A stretch of 64,000 nucleotides of DNA from Ipomoea triloba (GCF_003576645.1 NC_044918.1:27985827-28049826); one strand, 5' to 3'; numbered from the stretch's first letter, positions 1-12,215 are shown. Program-made: numbers and translations. Notes: generated by a model not told the origin, from the letters alone.

Positions 1-305
1 TCTTTTTCTTTTTCTTTTTGTTTCTTCAGTTGTAATTATTTACGGATCTGTGCATATTTTTCAGAGCAGAAAAAAAATCATCGATGTCAAACCACTCCGG
101 CCTACTGGTTTCGAGAATGAAGTAATTATTTTTTTCATGTATTTCTTTTTTATAATTTTGTTCATTTTCCTACTTATTTTCTGGAAAATGAGCCAAACAC
201 ACAAAGTTAATTTTCTACTCTGCAGCCAAACACAAGAAAGAAAAATATTTTCTGAAAAATGATTCATTTTCCAAAAATCATTTTCCACCTTTCCAAACAC
301 ACCCT
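1..305. mobile_element. MITE-end-like AT-rich DNA
   Basis: AT-rich DNA without a credible gene. The right edge (about 180-305) has the pattern of repeated ttttcc/ggaaaa blocks followed by a terminal tccaaacacaccctaaa. The same terminal phrase closes the insertion ending near 28125. This suggests one end of the same MITE family, but the other end lies outside the window or is degraded. Confidence 0.3.
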
Positions 306-478
306 AAATTGAATATATAAAATAATTGTGTCATTTTTTTTAAGGTTACTATTGAGTTTCAAAGAAAATTTGTTTAGACCATTTGCACCTCATTCAAAGG
401 TGTAAATTTTAATCATAGTTACACCTGATTATTTTTTAATTTTTACAAGACAAAAACTTGTATCAAACCTTTTCACTG

Positions 479-832
479 TGAGACGGGTCGGGTCAAGATG
501 CAAATGTACTGCTTATACACACAAATGTCATACTTATATGCTCAAATGTAATAGTAGCTAGGAATAAAATTTTTGTTACTTATAATGGTAAATGTAATAC
601 TTTTAAGGGAAAATACAATACTTTTACATTTCAATTTAAAAGTATTGCATTTTTCCTCAAAAGTATTCTATTTTCCCTTATAAGTAAGGGGCACTTGTCA
701 AAATTACTTTTTATGAAAAATGTATTACTTTTTCTCTTATAAGTAACAAAAACTGTATTCCTAATAAGTATTATATTTGAGCATATAAGTATGACATTTG
801 CATGTTGCTTCGACCCGACCCGACCATCTCAC
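479..832. mobile_element. Foldback MITE (354 bp)
   Basis: The ends form an inverted repeat: gtgagacgggtcgggtc at the left and the complement of gtgagatggtcgggtcgg at the right. The inner arms are also loosely complementary (atgtcatacttatatgc against gcatataagtatgacat), so the unit can fold almost end to end. It has no coding capacity. The superfamily was not determined and no clear target-site duplication was identified. Confidence 0.6.
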
Positions 833-1149
833 AAATATGGATCCATGAGACGGTCTCACACAAGTGTGACCCTTTTTACAAAGGCTTGCAAAATTAGTAA
901 TCCATGCATAATAGGGATTTTTGTGTCCGAACTTGATATTAAAAAAAGAAAAAATCATAGCTAGCTAGTGTGCTTCTCACGCACCAGCATCGCCCCGACA
1001 GGTGTGTGCATTGCTTATTTTTCCATTAGACGAGTCATGGTGGTGCCAACTAGTGGCCACCCTGACTACCTCGTAGCCCATCCCTGGGCATGTGTACTCC
1101 GGCGAATCCTGGGGGTTCGCCGGGCTACACGAGCCTACACTAGATGGCA
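833..1149. other. Unassigned intergenic DNA
   Basis: Contains a short inverted-repeat phrase (gagacggtctcacac near 847) and a less AT-rich stretch at 960-1150. I see no domain or splice structure; the two small ORFs here look accidental. Confidence 0.4.
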
Positions 1150-2440
1150 TCTGTTATGAAACATAATGAAGTGTCGTTAGCACGACGGCTAAGTAAGGAG
1201 ATTCATAGGTCACCCAAAACTAAATAAAGGTTTTGGAAAATAGATATTTGAATACTTTAATACTTAGCTCATAGGCTGAGACTCTACCTGCAACAAGTTA
1301 TGAACAGAGACTTGCCCAATTGGCAAACATGCCTTTCACAACAGTATGAATCTTCCTTCCTCTTCAACGAGGTCTCTTGATAAGTGTTTACTTACCAAAG
1401 ATGTTCATTTCTTAATATATCATTAACCAACTGAGGTTGGATTTTACTTCACCTTTCACGGTGTGCAAGAATTTGGAACTCTTCCCAACATAGAGATTTC
1501 TCTCATTTTTATTCGGTTTAGGCAAGGCATGTCTTACTAGACTATACTGCCTCCATCTTTGAAAGTTATAACAATTATCAAGCAAATCAACAAATAGTGA
1601 AAAATCATGGATTTTACATTTTGATTTCATTCAGATTATTTGAGATTTTCCTCACGAGGAACTTTCCACCAACTTTCGCCTCAACGAGGGCTCACCAACT
1701 TCCATTGGTGCTTAAACTTTCATCACATCTCCTTTCATCGTAGCTACAGAGTAACTACATTCTCATATCAAAAGTCCATTTAGTTTCTTTGTAGAAAGCG
1801 TGAGGCCTTTGGAGTATTCTCTTAACTCCTTCTCTGACCACTTGGATCATCGAACTCGGGTTCAGTGGTCATCCCCCGGTCTAACACTGATCCCATGGAC
1901 GTAAGGTTCGTTAGAATGATTCCTAGCTGGCCCTACTAGGTCCATAAAAACGACACCTACCCGGACTTCATAGAGTAACTATACTTTAAGTGTGCACACC
2001 CCCGCAGGAATATCTCATCCTAACGAGTTATACAGTACTCGGCGAATAGACTTCGCCCACAGTATGAATGATCATACAACATAAGAACCATTGGGCAAGG
2101 GCACTTAAAGCCACCCGTAGGTCAATCAAGGTCCTCCTCAACTTACTCAGGAACTAAGGTTTTCAAAACATTCTTTCTTTTCTTGAACAAAAAGACATTT
2201 TTGGATATACTTCATATCCAAGTCTCATACTTGAAATCAATCCACCTCCTTTACCAAGTCAAAAAGTTTCCTTTTCCTTTTCAAACACTTTGATAGTATA
2301 CTAATTACCATTCACCGAGGTGATTAAGTATAACTATCATAACCTTGTCAATGTCACATTTCACATGTTCATGACATACAACATATGCATATGTATATAT
2401 AACATATAACCTCTCATATTACTTATACATATATACATAC
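1150..2440 (-). mobile_element. Ty3/gypsy LTR fragment, left part
   Basis: This segment matches, on the same strand, the region from about 32470 onward of the complete solo LTR at 32187-34820. Shared landmarks are cgacggctaagtaagg, gggcaagggcacttaaagcc and the following hundreds of bases. It is therefore an old copy of the same LTR family, lying in reverse orientation. It is interrupted at 2440 by an Athila-like element and resumes near 4430. Confidence 0.65.
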
Positions 2441-3590
2441 TGATATCTGCTATTTTGTACAATTATTCACCCCTTATTCTAGTTGTTTTGAAGGTTATTT
2501 TCTGTATCCTAGTGAAATTGGGAATTGTTTGTGTGTTATATTGTCCAAGTGTTGAATTATCTACAAGGAACAACAAAGGAAGAATATTGGAACATTTTGG
2601 ACAAGTTCTGGAAGAAAAGGAAATTACAAGGAAGAATACAAGTGGGAAAAGAATTGGAAGATGCCTAATGGGCCAAGGCCCATCTACCTCCTATATATTT
2701 TACCTATTCTCTACAATTGAGGAGGTTCCCTTACAGAGTTCTGAACCCTAGCTTTTAGTTTATATTTCCCTAGCATAGTTTAGATCAGTTCACATTAGAT
2801 TAGTTAATTTCAAGATTGGAATCAAAGATTGAAGATTGGATTTGTTCTTTATCAGTTAAGTTCTCTTATTCCTTTATTACTTTCTTGCAATGTTTATGGT
2901 TATTAATTATTGCTTTGTTTTGTTTACTCCCATCATGCGGGAGTAGTTCGTTTATGGGTTTGGATTAGAGATCCATCGTTAATCTTGATGTTCAATTGGT
3001 AATAATTGCATAAAGGGATTGAATCTTTTACCTAGGGTTTATGTTGATTTGGGGATTTCTTTGCACTAGTTATTGATTTGTGGCCAGAATTAATTGCTAG
3101 TCTAGGAGAGGGATTCATTACAACGACAGTTGGATGGAGACCTCGATCCTTACCAATTTCAACCTAATTTTCCTGCTATGAAAGTAGAGGTAATTTTGGG
3201 GGCTTACAATGCTTAGGTGCTTAAGGTTATGATTGATGCATCACGACAGTGGGGCAATCTTAGCCTAATTCTCTTATTGATTACGAAAGTAGCTGAGTAG
3301 AATTCTTTTGTGCATTGCCCATATATCCCTTGGTTAATTATTCTTTCCCTAATTCTGAGTTTGTTAGAACATCAAGATTACAATCCCCCTAATCTGGCCC
3401 ATACCTTTATCATATAGTTTTCACCTTAATCAATTGCTTTCTTTTATTCCACATCATTCAGTCTTTGTTACTTGGATTTTATAAATTCATATACTCTAGT
3501 GCCTGGTAATTCACACAGTTTCGTGCCATAACACCAATCCTCAGCGGAACGACATTACACCCTTTTCACACTCATCATTTGTGCTCATCA
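2441..3590 (+). mobile_element. Athila-like 5' LTR
   Basis: Begins tgatatctgc and ends catca, directly before a primer-binding site. The whole segment is repeated in reverse orientation as the solo LTR at 8139-9849, which fixes both boundaries. It is followed by a gag fragment, so this is the 5' LTR of an element whose right part is missing. The last two bases are ambiguous (3590 or 3592). Confidence 0.75.
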
Positions 3591-3595
3591 CATTT

Positions 3596-3613
3596 TGGCG
3601 CCGTTGCCGGGGA
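3596..3613 (+). promoter_or_regulatory. Retrotransposon primer-binding site
   Basis: tggcgccgttgccgggga follows the LTR after a short spacer. This is the characteristic PBS of many plant Athila and related gypsy elements, where a host tRNA primes minus-strand DNA synthesis. Confidence 0.7.
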
Positions 3614-3800
3614 TTGGTTTATTTGGTTTTGATTGTGTGATTAATTTCTTACTAGCATTAGAGTTAGTGAATTTTAGGAGATTAATTTTTATTTTTGTTT
3701 TATTCTTTATTCGAGAAAAAAAAATTATTTGCACTAACCCATTACTAGTTCCTTCCAAGAGTGTTTATGGTTGTGTTAGACAGCAGGTTACCCTCCTTTT

Positions 3801-4390
3801 ATGCACACTAGATCGAAAGGGAGCACGAATCTTCATCCCTACGATCTAAATCTTGAAAGGAAATTAAGGAGGGAGAAGAAGGTGTTACGTGATTGGCTTC
3901 GAGAGTTCCAAGACTTCGAAGTAGACATGGAGACCGGAGATAGTAGCAATACTGGGCAGCCAGCCCATACTGGTGCCAACACAGAACAGCACCCGAGGCA
4001 GAGAGAGGCAGTTGGGGACAACCTTGGAGTTCGTGTTGACCCCCCAAATCCAAATGTTCAGAATCAGGCACAGAACTTCAGGGCCGATCCAAACCCGAAT
4101 GTCTATGTTGGGGAGGATTCGGAGCTCCTTTCATGCAGCAGCAGCCTGTATACCAACAGCCAAGCTATGGGGTTGGGATGCAAAATCTTCTCCATCAGAT
4201 GAATCCCAACCTGGTCCAGTAGTTTGCCTAGCAGGTCCCATAAGCAGAACCAATGGCAGCCCATTTAGCTCCTGAGTTCACTGAAGAAGATTGCATTGTG
4301 TACCCGGGAATTGAAGCAAATAACTTTGAGTTGAAGACTCAACTCATTCAGATGGTCCAGAATAATCAGTTTGGAGGATCTCGAGTTGAG
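3801..4390 (+). pseudogene. Athila-like gag fragment
   Basis: The reading frame starts MHTRSKGSTNLHPYDLN, a typical Athila gag opening, and continues through a basic, then Asn/Pro-rich stretch. Frame changes around 4140-4260 separate it from the conserved phrase FELKTQLIQMVQNNQFGG, which resembles the start of the gag core in this lineage. Coding similarity then stops and gypsy LTR sequence resumes near 4430. No protease or polymerase follows, so the copy is 3'-truncated. The lineage is inferred from remembered motifs. Confidence 0.65.
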
Positions 4391-4429
4391 GTCCAGAATA
4401 ATCAGATGGTCCTAGGAAAATTCAGCACC

Positions 4430-5160
4430 ATAACAACATATTTAAGAGATTTCTACCTAGAATTAGGATCTAGGGATGAAAATAAAGCCTTTAACCGAAT
4501 AAAATTAAAGTTTTACCGAGTATTGAAGAACTTGTGAAGAGAATTTGGCTATGGATTCTTGAGCTTCAAGGAAGAAGATGAAGACTACAACTCTCTCTTC
4601 TCTCTTGTTTTTTTTCGGCCAAGGGGGGTAAATGGGAGATCAATCCACTAAATTCTACTCTTTAATTAATTTAATAATGATTTGTGGTGAGTTAAAGTGA
4701 CACTTGTCACATTCTTGTGGTGAATCTTGGAAAATATCTTTGGCTTGCCAGTTATGGGTTAAAACATATATAATTATAGTAGAAAATATTTTAGTTAGGA
4801 ATGATTTCAAAACCAAAATTATTCCGAACTCGATCCTAACCTTAAATTCTAAAATCAGACAATTTTCGGTACATCGCGAAATACGGCGATGTTAAGGTCG
4901 AAATAAATTTTCACTCTTATCGGTTAATCTAATTTCAACTTAACTGAGTAGGAAGTTCATGGTTAATGGTATAATGCATACAGTCCACTTCCTAGGGCAA
5001 TCTGAACTGAACGCATGTTCCTAAAAATTTTACGGTTCGTAACCGGCACGCATGTTCGCAGCTTATTAACGACTATTCTAACTAGTAAAAATCATTTTGA
5101 AATATCTGTAGATCACAACTCATGTATGTCAATGCCTTAGAATAAAATAAATTTTTTTTC
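4430..5160 (-). mobile_element. Ty3/gypsy LTR fragment, right part
   Basis: Continuation of the LTR interrupted at 2440. It matches the 34170-34800 part of the complete solo LTR: accgaataaaat, the tcggtacaccgcgaaat-like phrase, ttttacggttcgt, and atcataactcatgtatgtcaat. The terminal bases expected at its outer end (complement of tgtaatacccc) are not present, so the end is eroded near 5150. Confidence 0.6.
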
Positions 5161-6308
5161 GAACTCTAGGCTTATTGGAACGAGTGGAGGGTTACATACT
5201 CATTGAAGAGTTAAATTGACTCCTTGTACACTACTGTTCGAACATTCTTTGAGGGAATAGTAGAAAACCTCAAAGTGTAAGAAGAATGTTACCAAGACAA
5301 AATGTGGCATAGGTACATTTCTCGAGAACGATTTTCCAAAAAGGCCAAAAGTACTTTGAACAGACAAAAAGGTCATAATAAAAGCAATAGTACATCAATA
5401 GTTGGAAGTCTGACAAAAAGCAACTCAAAGCGCGAACCATTGGTCTTTGCACACTAGATAAACATAAATCTTGCAAAATAAAGAGACAAGGGAAAGAAAA
5501 CTTATGTATTGAAATGGATGGTAAATCTTGAAATCCAAGTGTAGAATCCTTGATTACAAGCTTCAAATATGTTTAGAAACTCAAATCTAAGCCTAATCTA
5601 ACACCAAAATATGAAATGAATGAGTAGAAAATAAGTAAGGAACGACCATGGGTCGGAACCATGGAAAAATGAATGAAAACAAGGTTAAATAGGAGTAGAG
5701 ATGGGTTGGAAATTCACAGATCTGGGAGGCTCGACGCGTCGAGCATTTACAGAATGCAAAAGCGGCATTTCTGCTAATTCTTGACGTGTCGAGAATAATT
5801 CTCAACGCGTCCAAAATCTCTATGTAACGGAACTTCGGCTTGTAGGCTGATTTTGACCCTTTTAACTTCTGAATTAGGTTTTGATGTCTTCATGAAAGTT
5901 GTAGCCCTTCGAGTTTCCTTTCCAAAGACATAAGAATCACCTCATTTGGGCATTCCTAGGCCGAGATATGGTCCAAATACTAAGACGTCAACGTGCAGTG
6001 CGAGAATTGCAACACCTTGATCTTTTGCTTCTCTTTTGTTTTGGTTTGCCCAAATGACCAACACCATTGAAAACACCACTCTTAGAATTCCTTATAAGTG
6101 ATGCATCCATCTTCATAGCTTCATATTTGGCCTTCATTTGACTCCAATGCCCACCAAAATGTATGAAAATGCTCATCTTTACTTCCAATGCTTTCCAACT
6201 CATACTCCTTGCAAAATAACACAAATACGCACTAATGAAACTTGGAATTATTAGCAAACAAAATGATATAATAAAAGAGGGAAAATATGGATAAATAAAC
6301 ACTTATCA
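5161..6308 (-). mobile_element. Probable minus-strand LTR
   Basis: The right edge, cacttatca at 6300-6308, would be an LTR start TGATAAGTG on the minus strand. It carries the repeated phrase cgacgcgtcgag near 5732-5745 and a TATA-like tatttaa on the minus strand. The left edge was not resolved. At 5161-5460 a + frame translates with only a few stops and may be remnant retroelement coding. Lineage unknown. Confidence 0.35.
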
Positions 6309-7519
6309 AGTTCCAAGGTTAATGGGAGAAACATTAGCTCTTCTCCAAGCTCTTCAAACCATGGTCAAGGACCAGAAGCATATGTTCAAGAAATTGAGGA
6401 AGGCAGTCCGCAACACTCGAAAGGTTGCTAATGAGACGAAGACCTATGTTGTCAAAGAAGCTGATGCAACCAGACGCTTCGTCGAGACTCAGAGCCAACT
6501 ATCAAGACCCTCTTCTCTAGCTGATAAAGCATTACAAGATGCAGTGCTTAAGGCACTAAATAGCTCCGAGGAAATGATGACCTCCATGAAAGGCAACTTG
6601 AAGTACGTCCTGACTAGTCTAGTTATCAAGTAGGGTCAATTCGGCTTAAAGGAACGAGTTGATCTCGCGTACGAGAAAGTTGATCACTGCCTCGAGAGTC
6701 AGTTCATTCTAGGGGACAATCAGGTAGTCACCATCCACGAGTTGAAGGCATTATCTGACTTGATTCGTTCTTTGCCAAGTGTATCAGCAGGCCATCCCTC
6801 GGATGATGCCAAAAAGGGGGAAACAAGTGGAGCTCAAGTTGATTTTTCCACCTCGGCCCATCCTTTCGCCCCTCATCCTCTATAGTAGTTCAACTATACA
6901 TGGCAATAGGTAGACAACGGTGAAGTAGTGCAAGAAAGACTTCCTCCAAGATTAGAATGACAATTGATGCTGAAGGAAGGGAAGTTCCTTATCAGCTCTA
7001 CAAAGATGAAATTGGTGAGAAGTTCTTAGGTTGCAACATTCCACCTAACATAAAGCAATGGAACTGTGAAATGAAGCAAACTTACATGTATTTTATTAAT
7101 CATAGGATAGCGGAGGAGGAGCGAAGGGTTGAAAGAATCGAAAAGGATAAAAAGAGGCAACGAGAGGAAGCTGCTGCAGAAGCAAGAAAAGTCAAGGCAA
7201 AGGTTGATTCTCTCAAGAAGGTATTAAGCTTAGATGATGATTATACTATCCGAAGCGCCCTTTTTTCAGATACTCAGGGACAATAGTGCATCATTTGCTA
7301 ATGGAATGAACACTAGCGAGCTCATAAGATGGTGGAGACGTGGAGTAATTGAAGGAAGTGATGTCTATGAAGCCTTCAACAACTACATTGCTAATTAGTA
7401 TCTTCATCTCATTGTTGAAAATGATCTCGACACATCAAGATTCCAGATCAACCACATCCTTGACTTTGATGATCTAAAGAAGAAAGTACAAGCAGAAAGC
7501 CAACCAAGGCTAGGAAATT
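6309..7519 (+). pseudogene. Coiled-coil ORF of a copia-like element (env-like position)
   Basis: Broken reading frame just upstream of a polypurine tract and LTR. The first part (6322-6633) is heptad-like and charged, with LRKAVRNTRKVANETK. A TAG at 6631 is followed in the same frame by about 80 more plausible residues. A second frame (6957-7286) has EEERRVERIEKDKKRQREE, again coiled coil, and further coding-like sequence runs to about 7519 with one more stop. In SIRE/Maximus-type copia elements an extra coiled-coil ORF sits between pol and the 3' LTR; the position fits that, but I did not recognise a diagnostic motif. It could be another retroelement accessory protein. Confidence 0.4.
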
Positions 7520-7757
7520 AGGCCCCAAGTATCTTTGTAAAAGATAGATTTATCTTGGTTTATCTGATACTTTGAAAATGTAAAATTTTGATGTTAATGA
7601 AATAATTTTTGTGTGAGTCGAGTTGAGTTTTTATTTCCAGTAACTTTACTCCTAGAAAATTAAAATTGTCAAACTCAATTATTCGGCTGTATGTAATGTA
7701 AAATCCTTTCATGGATAATTTTAGCCTTATAGTATGGGTATAGGTTTTGGCATCATC

Positions 7758-7771
7758 AAAAGGGGAGAAAT
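7758..7771 (+). promoter_or_regulatory. Polypurine tract
   Basis: aaaaggggagaaa immediately precedes tgttagg, the likely start of the 3' LTR. A purine run at this position primes plus-strand DNA synthesis in LTR retrotransposons. Confidence 0.55.
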
Positions 7772-8138
7772 TGTTAGGAACATTTTGTATTAGATTTTGA
7801 TTATACCAAACTTAGGAGTTTATAAACCCCTCAATTATTTTTTTTATTTCTTAGATGTAGTGTGCTCAAACATTCGGATCTTAACCGAGTGGTTACTTAA
7901 GTGATTCAAGAGTTACATATGAACAAACACTCGAAGACTCAGTCTCAATACCAAACCGAAGAGTAACCCGAGTGGTTAACTCTTCAAAGGATCAAGTAAA
8001 GAATAACCTGAGTGGTTATCCTTAGACCAAGGTGAAGATTAAGGACAGAAGATTCGAAGAGAGAAGATATTCAAGACTAAGAGGTTGCAAAGACCGAATG
8101 ATGGAAGGGTCTGCTTCTTATGTATTATCAAGACCGAG

Positions 8139-9849
8139 TGATGATGTATAAATGGGAGTGTAAAACTGGGTATGATATGTTGTTCCGCTGAGGATTGGGG
8201 CTATGCCACGTAATTGTGTGAATTAAGAATACTAGGCACTGGAGTATGTGAATCAATTAGAATCCAAGCAACTAATAACTGAATGATGGAAAATAAAAGA
8301 AATAAATTGACTAAGGAATTAACTGTATGATAAGGGAATGGGTCAGATTAGGGGAATTGTAATCTTGATGTTCTAACAATCTCAGAATTTGGGAAAGAAT
8401 AGTTAACCTAGGGATTTATGGGCAATGCACATAAGAATTCAGTTCAGCTACTTTCGTAATCAATAAACAGAATTAGGCTACAATTGCCCCACTGTCGTGA
8501 TGCATCAATCATAACCTTTAAGCACCTAAGCATTGTAAGCCCCCAAAATTACCCATATTCTCATAGTAGGAAAATTAGGTTGAAATTGGTAAGGCTCGAG
8601 GTCTCCATCCAACTTTCGTTGTAATGAATCCCTCTCCTAGACTAGTAATTAATTGTGGCCATCAATCAATAACAAGTAGAAAGAAATCCCCAAATCAACA
8701 TAAACCCTAGGTAAAAGATTCAATCCCTTTATGCAATAATCATAAATTGAACAACAAGATTAACACTCTAATCCAAACCCATAAGCAAATTACTCACGCA
8801 TGATTGAAGTAAACAAAGCAAAGCAATAATAAATAACCATAAACATTGCAAGAAATCTGAGAAGAAAGTAAATAAAGGAATAAGAGAACTTAACTGATAA
8901 AGAACAAATCCAACTTCAATCCGAGATTCCAAGCTTGAAATTAAATAATCTAATGTGAAACTAATCTAAACTATGCTAGGGAAATATAAAGAGAAGGGGA
9001 AAATAATCTAACTAACTAGGGTTCAGAACTCTGTAAGGGGTTGTTATGCCGTGGACCCAGGTCCACCTTGCAAGGTGGACCTGGGTCTACATTCACATAC
9101 ACTATACTCTACATTCACAATTTGTAAACTCCACATTCACACATTCAAAACTCTATATTCACAGGTCCTATACTCCACATTCACAACTTGAGAACTCCAC
9201 ATTCACACATTAGAGGGCTACAAGTTGCTAGAACTTGTTAACTCTATTACAGATTCACACATGCATAACTCTACATTCACGATTTCTATACTCCATATTC
9301 ACAATTTGAAACCTCCACATTCACACATTTCTGGGCAACTCTACATTCACATAATCATAAATCTACATTCACGATTTCTATACTCTACATTCACACTTTG
9401 AAACCTCTACATTCACATATTTTTGGACAACTCTATATTCTGCAATATGTTTACTAATTAAAAGAAGAAAAAAAAAAGACAAAAACGACGTAGTTTTGGA
9501 CCCAGATCCACCTTGCAAGGTGGACCTAGGTCCATAGCATAATTTGCCCTCTGTAAGGGAACCTCCTTCAATTGTAGAGAATAGGTAGAATATATAGGAG
9601 ATAGATGGGTCTTGGCCCATTAGGCAACTTTCAATTCTTTTCCAATTTGTATTCTTGTTTCCTTTCTTCCTTGTAATTTCCTTTTCTTCCAGAACTTGTC
9701 CAAAATGTTCCAAAATTCTTCCTTTGTTGTTCCTTGTAGATAATTCAACACTTGGACAATATAACACACAAACAATTCCCAATTTCACTAGGATAAGGAA
9801 AATACAACTAAAATAAGGGGTGAATTATTGTACAAAATAGTAGATATCA
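8139..9849 (-). mobile_element. Athila-like solo LTR
   Basis: Reverse-orientation copy of the LTR at 2441-3590. Read on the minus strand it starts tgatatctac and ends catca. Both sides are flanked by the identical 5-bp target duplication ccgag (8134-8138 and 9850-9854), and no internal region is present, so it is a solo LTR left by LTR-LTR recombination. It contains a younger MITE at about 9039-9549. Confidence 0.87.
9039..9549. mobile_element. Mutator-type MITE with palindromic ends
   Basis: Inserted in the Athila-like LTR: the flanking ctctgtaaggg occurs once in the uninterrupted LTR and on both sides here, giving a 9-11 bp target duplication, as expected for Mutator-like elements. The ends are inverted and each is itself a palindrome (aggtccaccttgcaaggtgg). 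The interior is a diverged tandem array of ctacattcacaatttctata-like units. No coding capacity. Confidence 0.7.
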
Positions 9850-10245
9850 CCGAGTGATAAGAAAGATCATTTGAGGAGTTAAGGGATGATTGGTAAAGTC
9901 AACCAATCATATTCGAGATGACTTAAGGCTCGAAATGTTAACCTAGTTAACTATTCTATAAGATTACTCGAGACATTCTCTAAACGTAAAGGTCTGAAAC
10001 CTTAAAAAGTGAGTAAATATGTCCTAAGGCAAAATGGATCCTAGGAACATATATAAGGTAGATTTTCATTAAATGTTAGTCATTTTGTGTAGAACAAAAA
10101 GTATATGTTCAATGCACTTTAAGACTTCAATGGCTAGAAAGTCTAACAACTCACCTACTCTCTGGATTACCCACCAGTCTCTACACGTTGGTCCAAAAGA
10201 TATTTGAAAATAGTTTTCCATCCAACGAAACTATTTTCTCTTGCC

Positions 10246-10252
10246 TATAAAT
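10246..10252 (+). promoter_or_regulatory. TATA box of the copia-like LTR
   Basis: tataaat in the context cttgcctataaataccctc, about 90 bp before the LTR becomes microsatellite. The position fits a U3 core promoter. Only the sequence match supports it. Confidence 0.35.
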
Positions 10253-10344
10253 ACCCTCTTCATTTACTGAAGAAAGTGTTGGTTATTTTAAGATTTCTAA
10301 GTGCCAAAAAAGTTGCGAAAAATTCTAAGTTCTAGCGACCAGTG

Positions 10345-10353
10345 ATATCTATA

Positions 10354-10414
<61 letters not shown>
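10345..10414. repeat. (AT)n microsatellite
   Basis: About 30 uninterrupted AT units at the presumed end of the copia-like LTR. Confidence 0.9.
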
Positions 10415-10418
<4 letters not shown>

Positions 10419-10689
10419 ATAGAAGTGCCTGAAAATATTTTCCCGCCCAAACTCATGGGTATTTTTGTAATCTCAATCATTTTGATAAATTTATGGGAAT
10501 AATATTAATAATTAATAATTAATCTATACTATATATAAAAGTATTATCCTCCTTCCAAACTTTCCCGTCCAAAGTTAGTGGCATTTTGGTAAAATCAGTT
10601 ATTTTATTTATTTATTAATTAATTTATTAATTATTAATTTATTAATTATCCACCCGTGCGTGCCTATTATGGTTAAATGTTGGTGATTG

Positions 10690-10879
10690 AATAATTGGAT
10701 TTATTAATTATCCATATATATATATATATTGAATAATTGGATTTATTAATTATCCATATATATATATATATTGAATAATTGGATTTATTAATTATCCATA
10801 TATATATATATATATAATAATTGGATTTATTAATTATCCATATATATATATATATATAATAATTGGATTTATTAATTAT

Positions 10880-10946
<67 letters not shown>

Positions 10947-10950
10947 TTCA
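10690..10950. repeat. Minisatellite in Helitron 5' region
   Basis: About five tandem units of ataattggatttattaatta plus tccatatatatata, roughly 50 bp each, ending in a (TTTA)n run. Confidence 0.8.
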
Positions 10951-11039
10951 CCTATAATACTATTATGGTTAGATGTTAAATTAAAATGTTAAATACGTAA
11001 TATAATATGGTAATATTAATTGGTGATTGAATAATTGAT

Positions 11040-11290
11040 GATATAATTGGTGTGATATAATTGGTGTGATATATTTGGTGATATATTTGTAATGTGATAT
11101 AATTGGTGTGATATATTTGGTGATATATTTGTAATATATTATAATTGGTGTGATATATTTGGTGATATATTTGTAATATATGTAATATGGTGTGATATAT
11201 TTGGTGATATATTTGTAATATATGTAATATATGTAATAGTATATGGTGATATATTTGTAATATATGTAATATATGTAATAGTATAAATAG
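11040..11290. repeat. Tandem array of ggtgatatatttgtaatata
   Basis: Five to six diverged units mixing ggtgtgatatatttggtga and tttgtaatatatgtaatat. It lies just upstream of the captured Agenet segment. Confidence 0.75.
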
Positions 11291-11674
11291 AATTAATATT
11301 ATTTTACATTTCTTATAGCCGTATTGAATATTTCCTAATCTTAGCCTGGAGGATTTTGGCTAACAGTAGCCTAGGAAATTATAACATATTAATATATTAA
11401 TTTTATGGTAATAAATTATAACAGTAGCGTAATTATGTTTTTCCTTCTTTTTTTTTCTCCTACTAATCAGCCAAATTTCCAAAACTACTCCCCCATCTCC
11501 ACTCCTCTTAATTTCTTACCTTTTTCACCTCTATCTCTCTCTCTCTTCCTTATTTTCTATATACACTATTTCTTATAATCATAATTCGTATTCCCTGTGA
11601 ATTCTGAGCCGGATTTTACCTTTATTTTCTGTCTCTATCTCTTAAAATCGGTTTCTCCCTGAAAATCAACAACC

Positions 11675-12054
11675 ATGAGTACTGTAAACATGGTGGGGTA
11701 CCGAATTGGCGACGCGGTGGAGGTGTTGAGCAACGAGGAAGGCTTTGTGGGATCCTACTACGAGGCGACGGTGGCGGGTGTGTTGCCCGGCGGCAGGGGC
11801 TACGTAGTCCATTGACGGACGACTTTTCCGCGCCGTTGACGGAGACGGTTCCTGCTGATGAAATCCGGCCGAAGTGGCCGAATGTTTACGCTTACCTTTA
11901 TTACATTTGGCAGAAAGTTGACGCCTTCGACAATGATGGTTGGTGGGTCGGCAATATCACTAGGAAAATGGGGGGTCGTTACTATGTCTACTTCGAGACC
12001 ACGGATGACGAAATCCTTTATCACAAAGATAGGATCAGAATCCATCTTGATTAG
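11675..12054 (+). pseudogene. Agenet/Tudor-domain gene fragment captured by Helitron
   Basis: The first frame (ATG 11675 to TGA 11813) gives YRIGDAVEVLSNEEGFVGSY and the typical start of a plant Agenet domain. A frame change at the TGA moves coding to the frame running to the stop at 12052-12054, which contains VDAFDNDGWWVGNITRK and DEILYHKDRIRIH, the second conserved Agenet block. Agenet proteins are plant Tudor-like readers, several linked to chromatin or mRNA. The frame break removes the middle of the domain, so this is a broken fragment. About 270 bp upstream is CT-rich and UTR-like, suggesting the 5' UTR was captured too. Confidence 0.75.
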
Positions 12055-12215
12055 GTTCATCAAGAGTGGGTTATCACCCAAACCTAAGTCCACCACTAAA
12101 CCTGAACCCAACCCGCTTCTCCATTTTTCTGCTTTACTATCATTGTTCTAGAATTTGTAGTGCTAAGTATAAGAATTTTTAGTCAATTTCTTACATTGTT
12201 GTTTGTGTTATAGGA

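Larger units (their letters stand above)
7772..10340 (+). mobile_element. Copia-like 3' LTR, interrupted
   Basis: Starts tgttaggaac after the polypurine tract and continues to about 10340, where an AT microsatellite begins. Between 8139 and 9849 it is split by an Athila-like solo LTR flanked by the duplicated host bases ccgag. Without that insertion the LTR is roughly 0.86 kb. The phrase with PPT then TGTTAGG resembles SIRE-like copia elements. The right boundary is uncertain. Confidence 0.5.
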
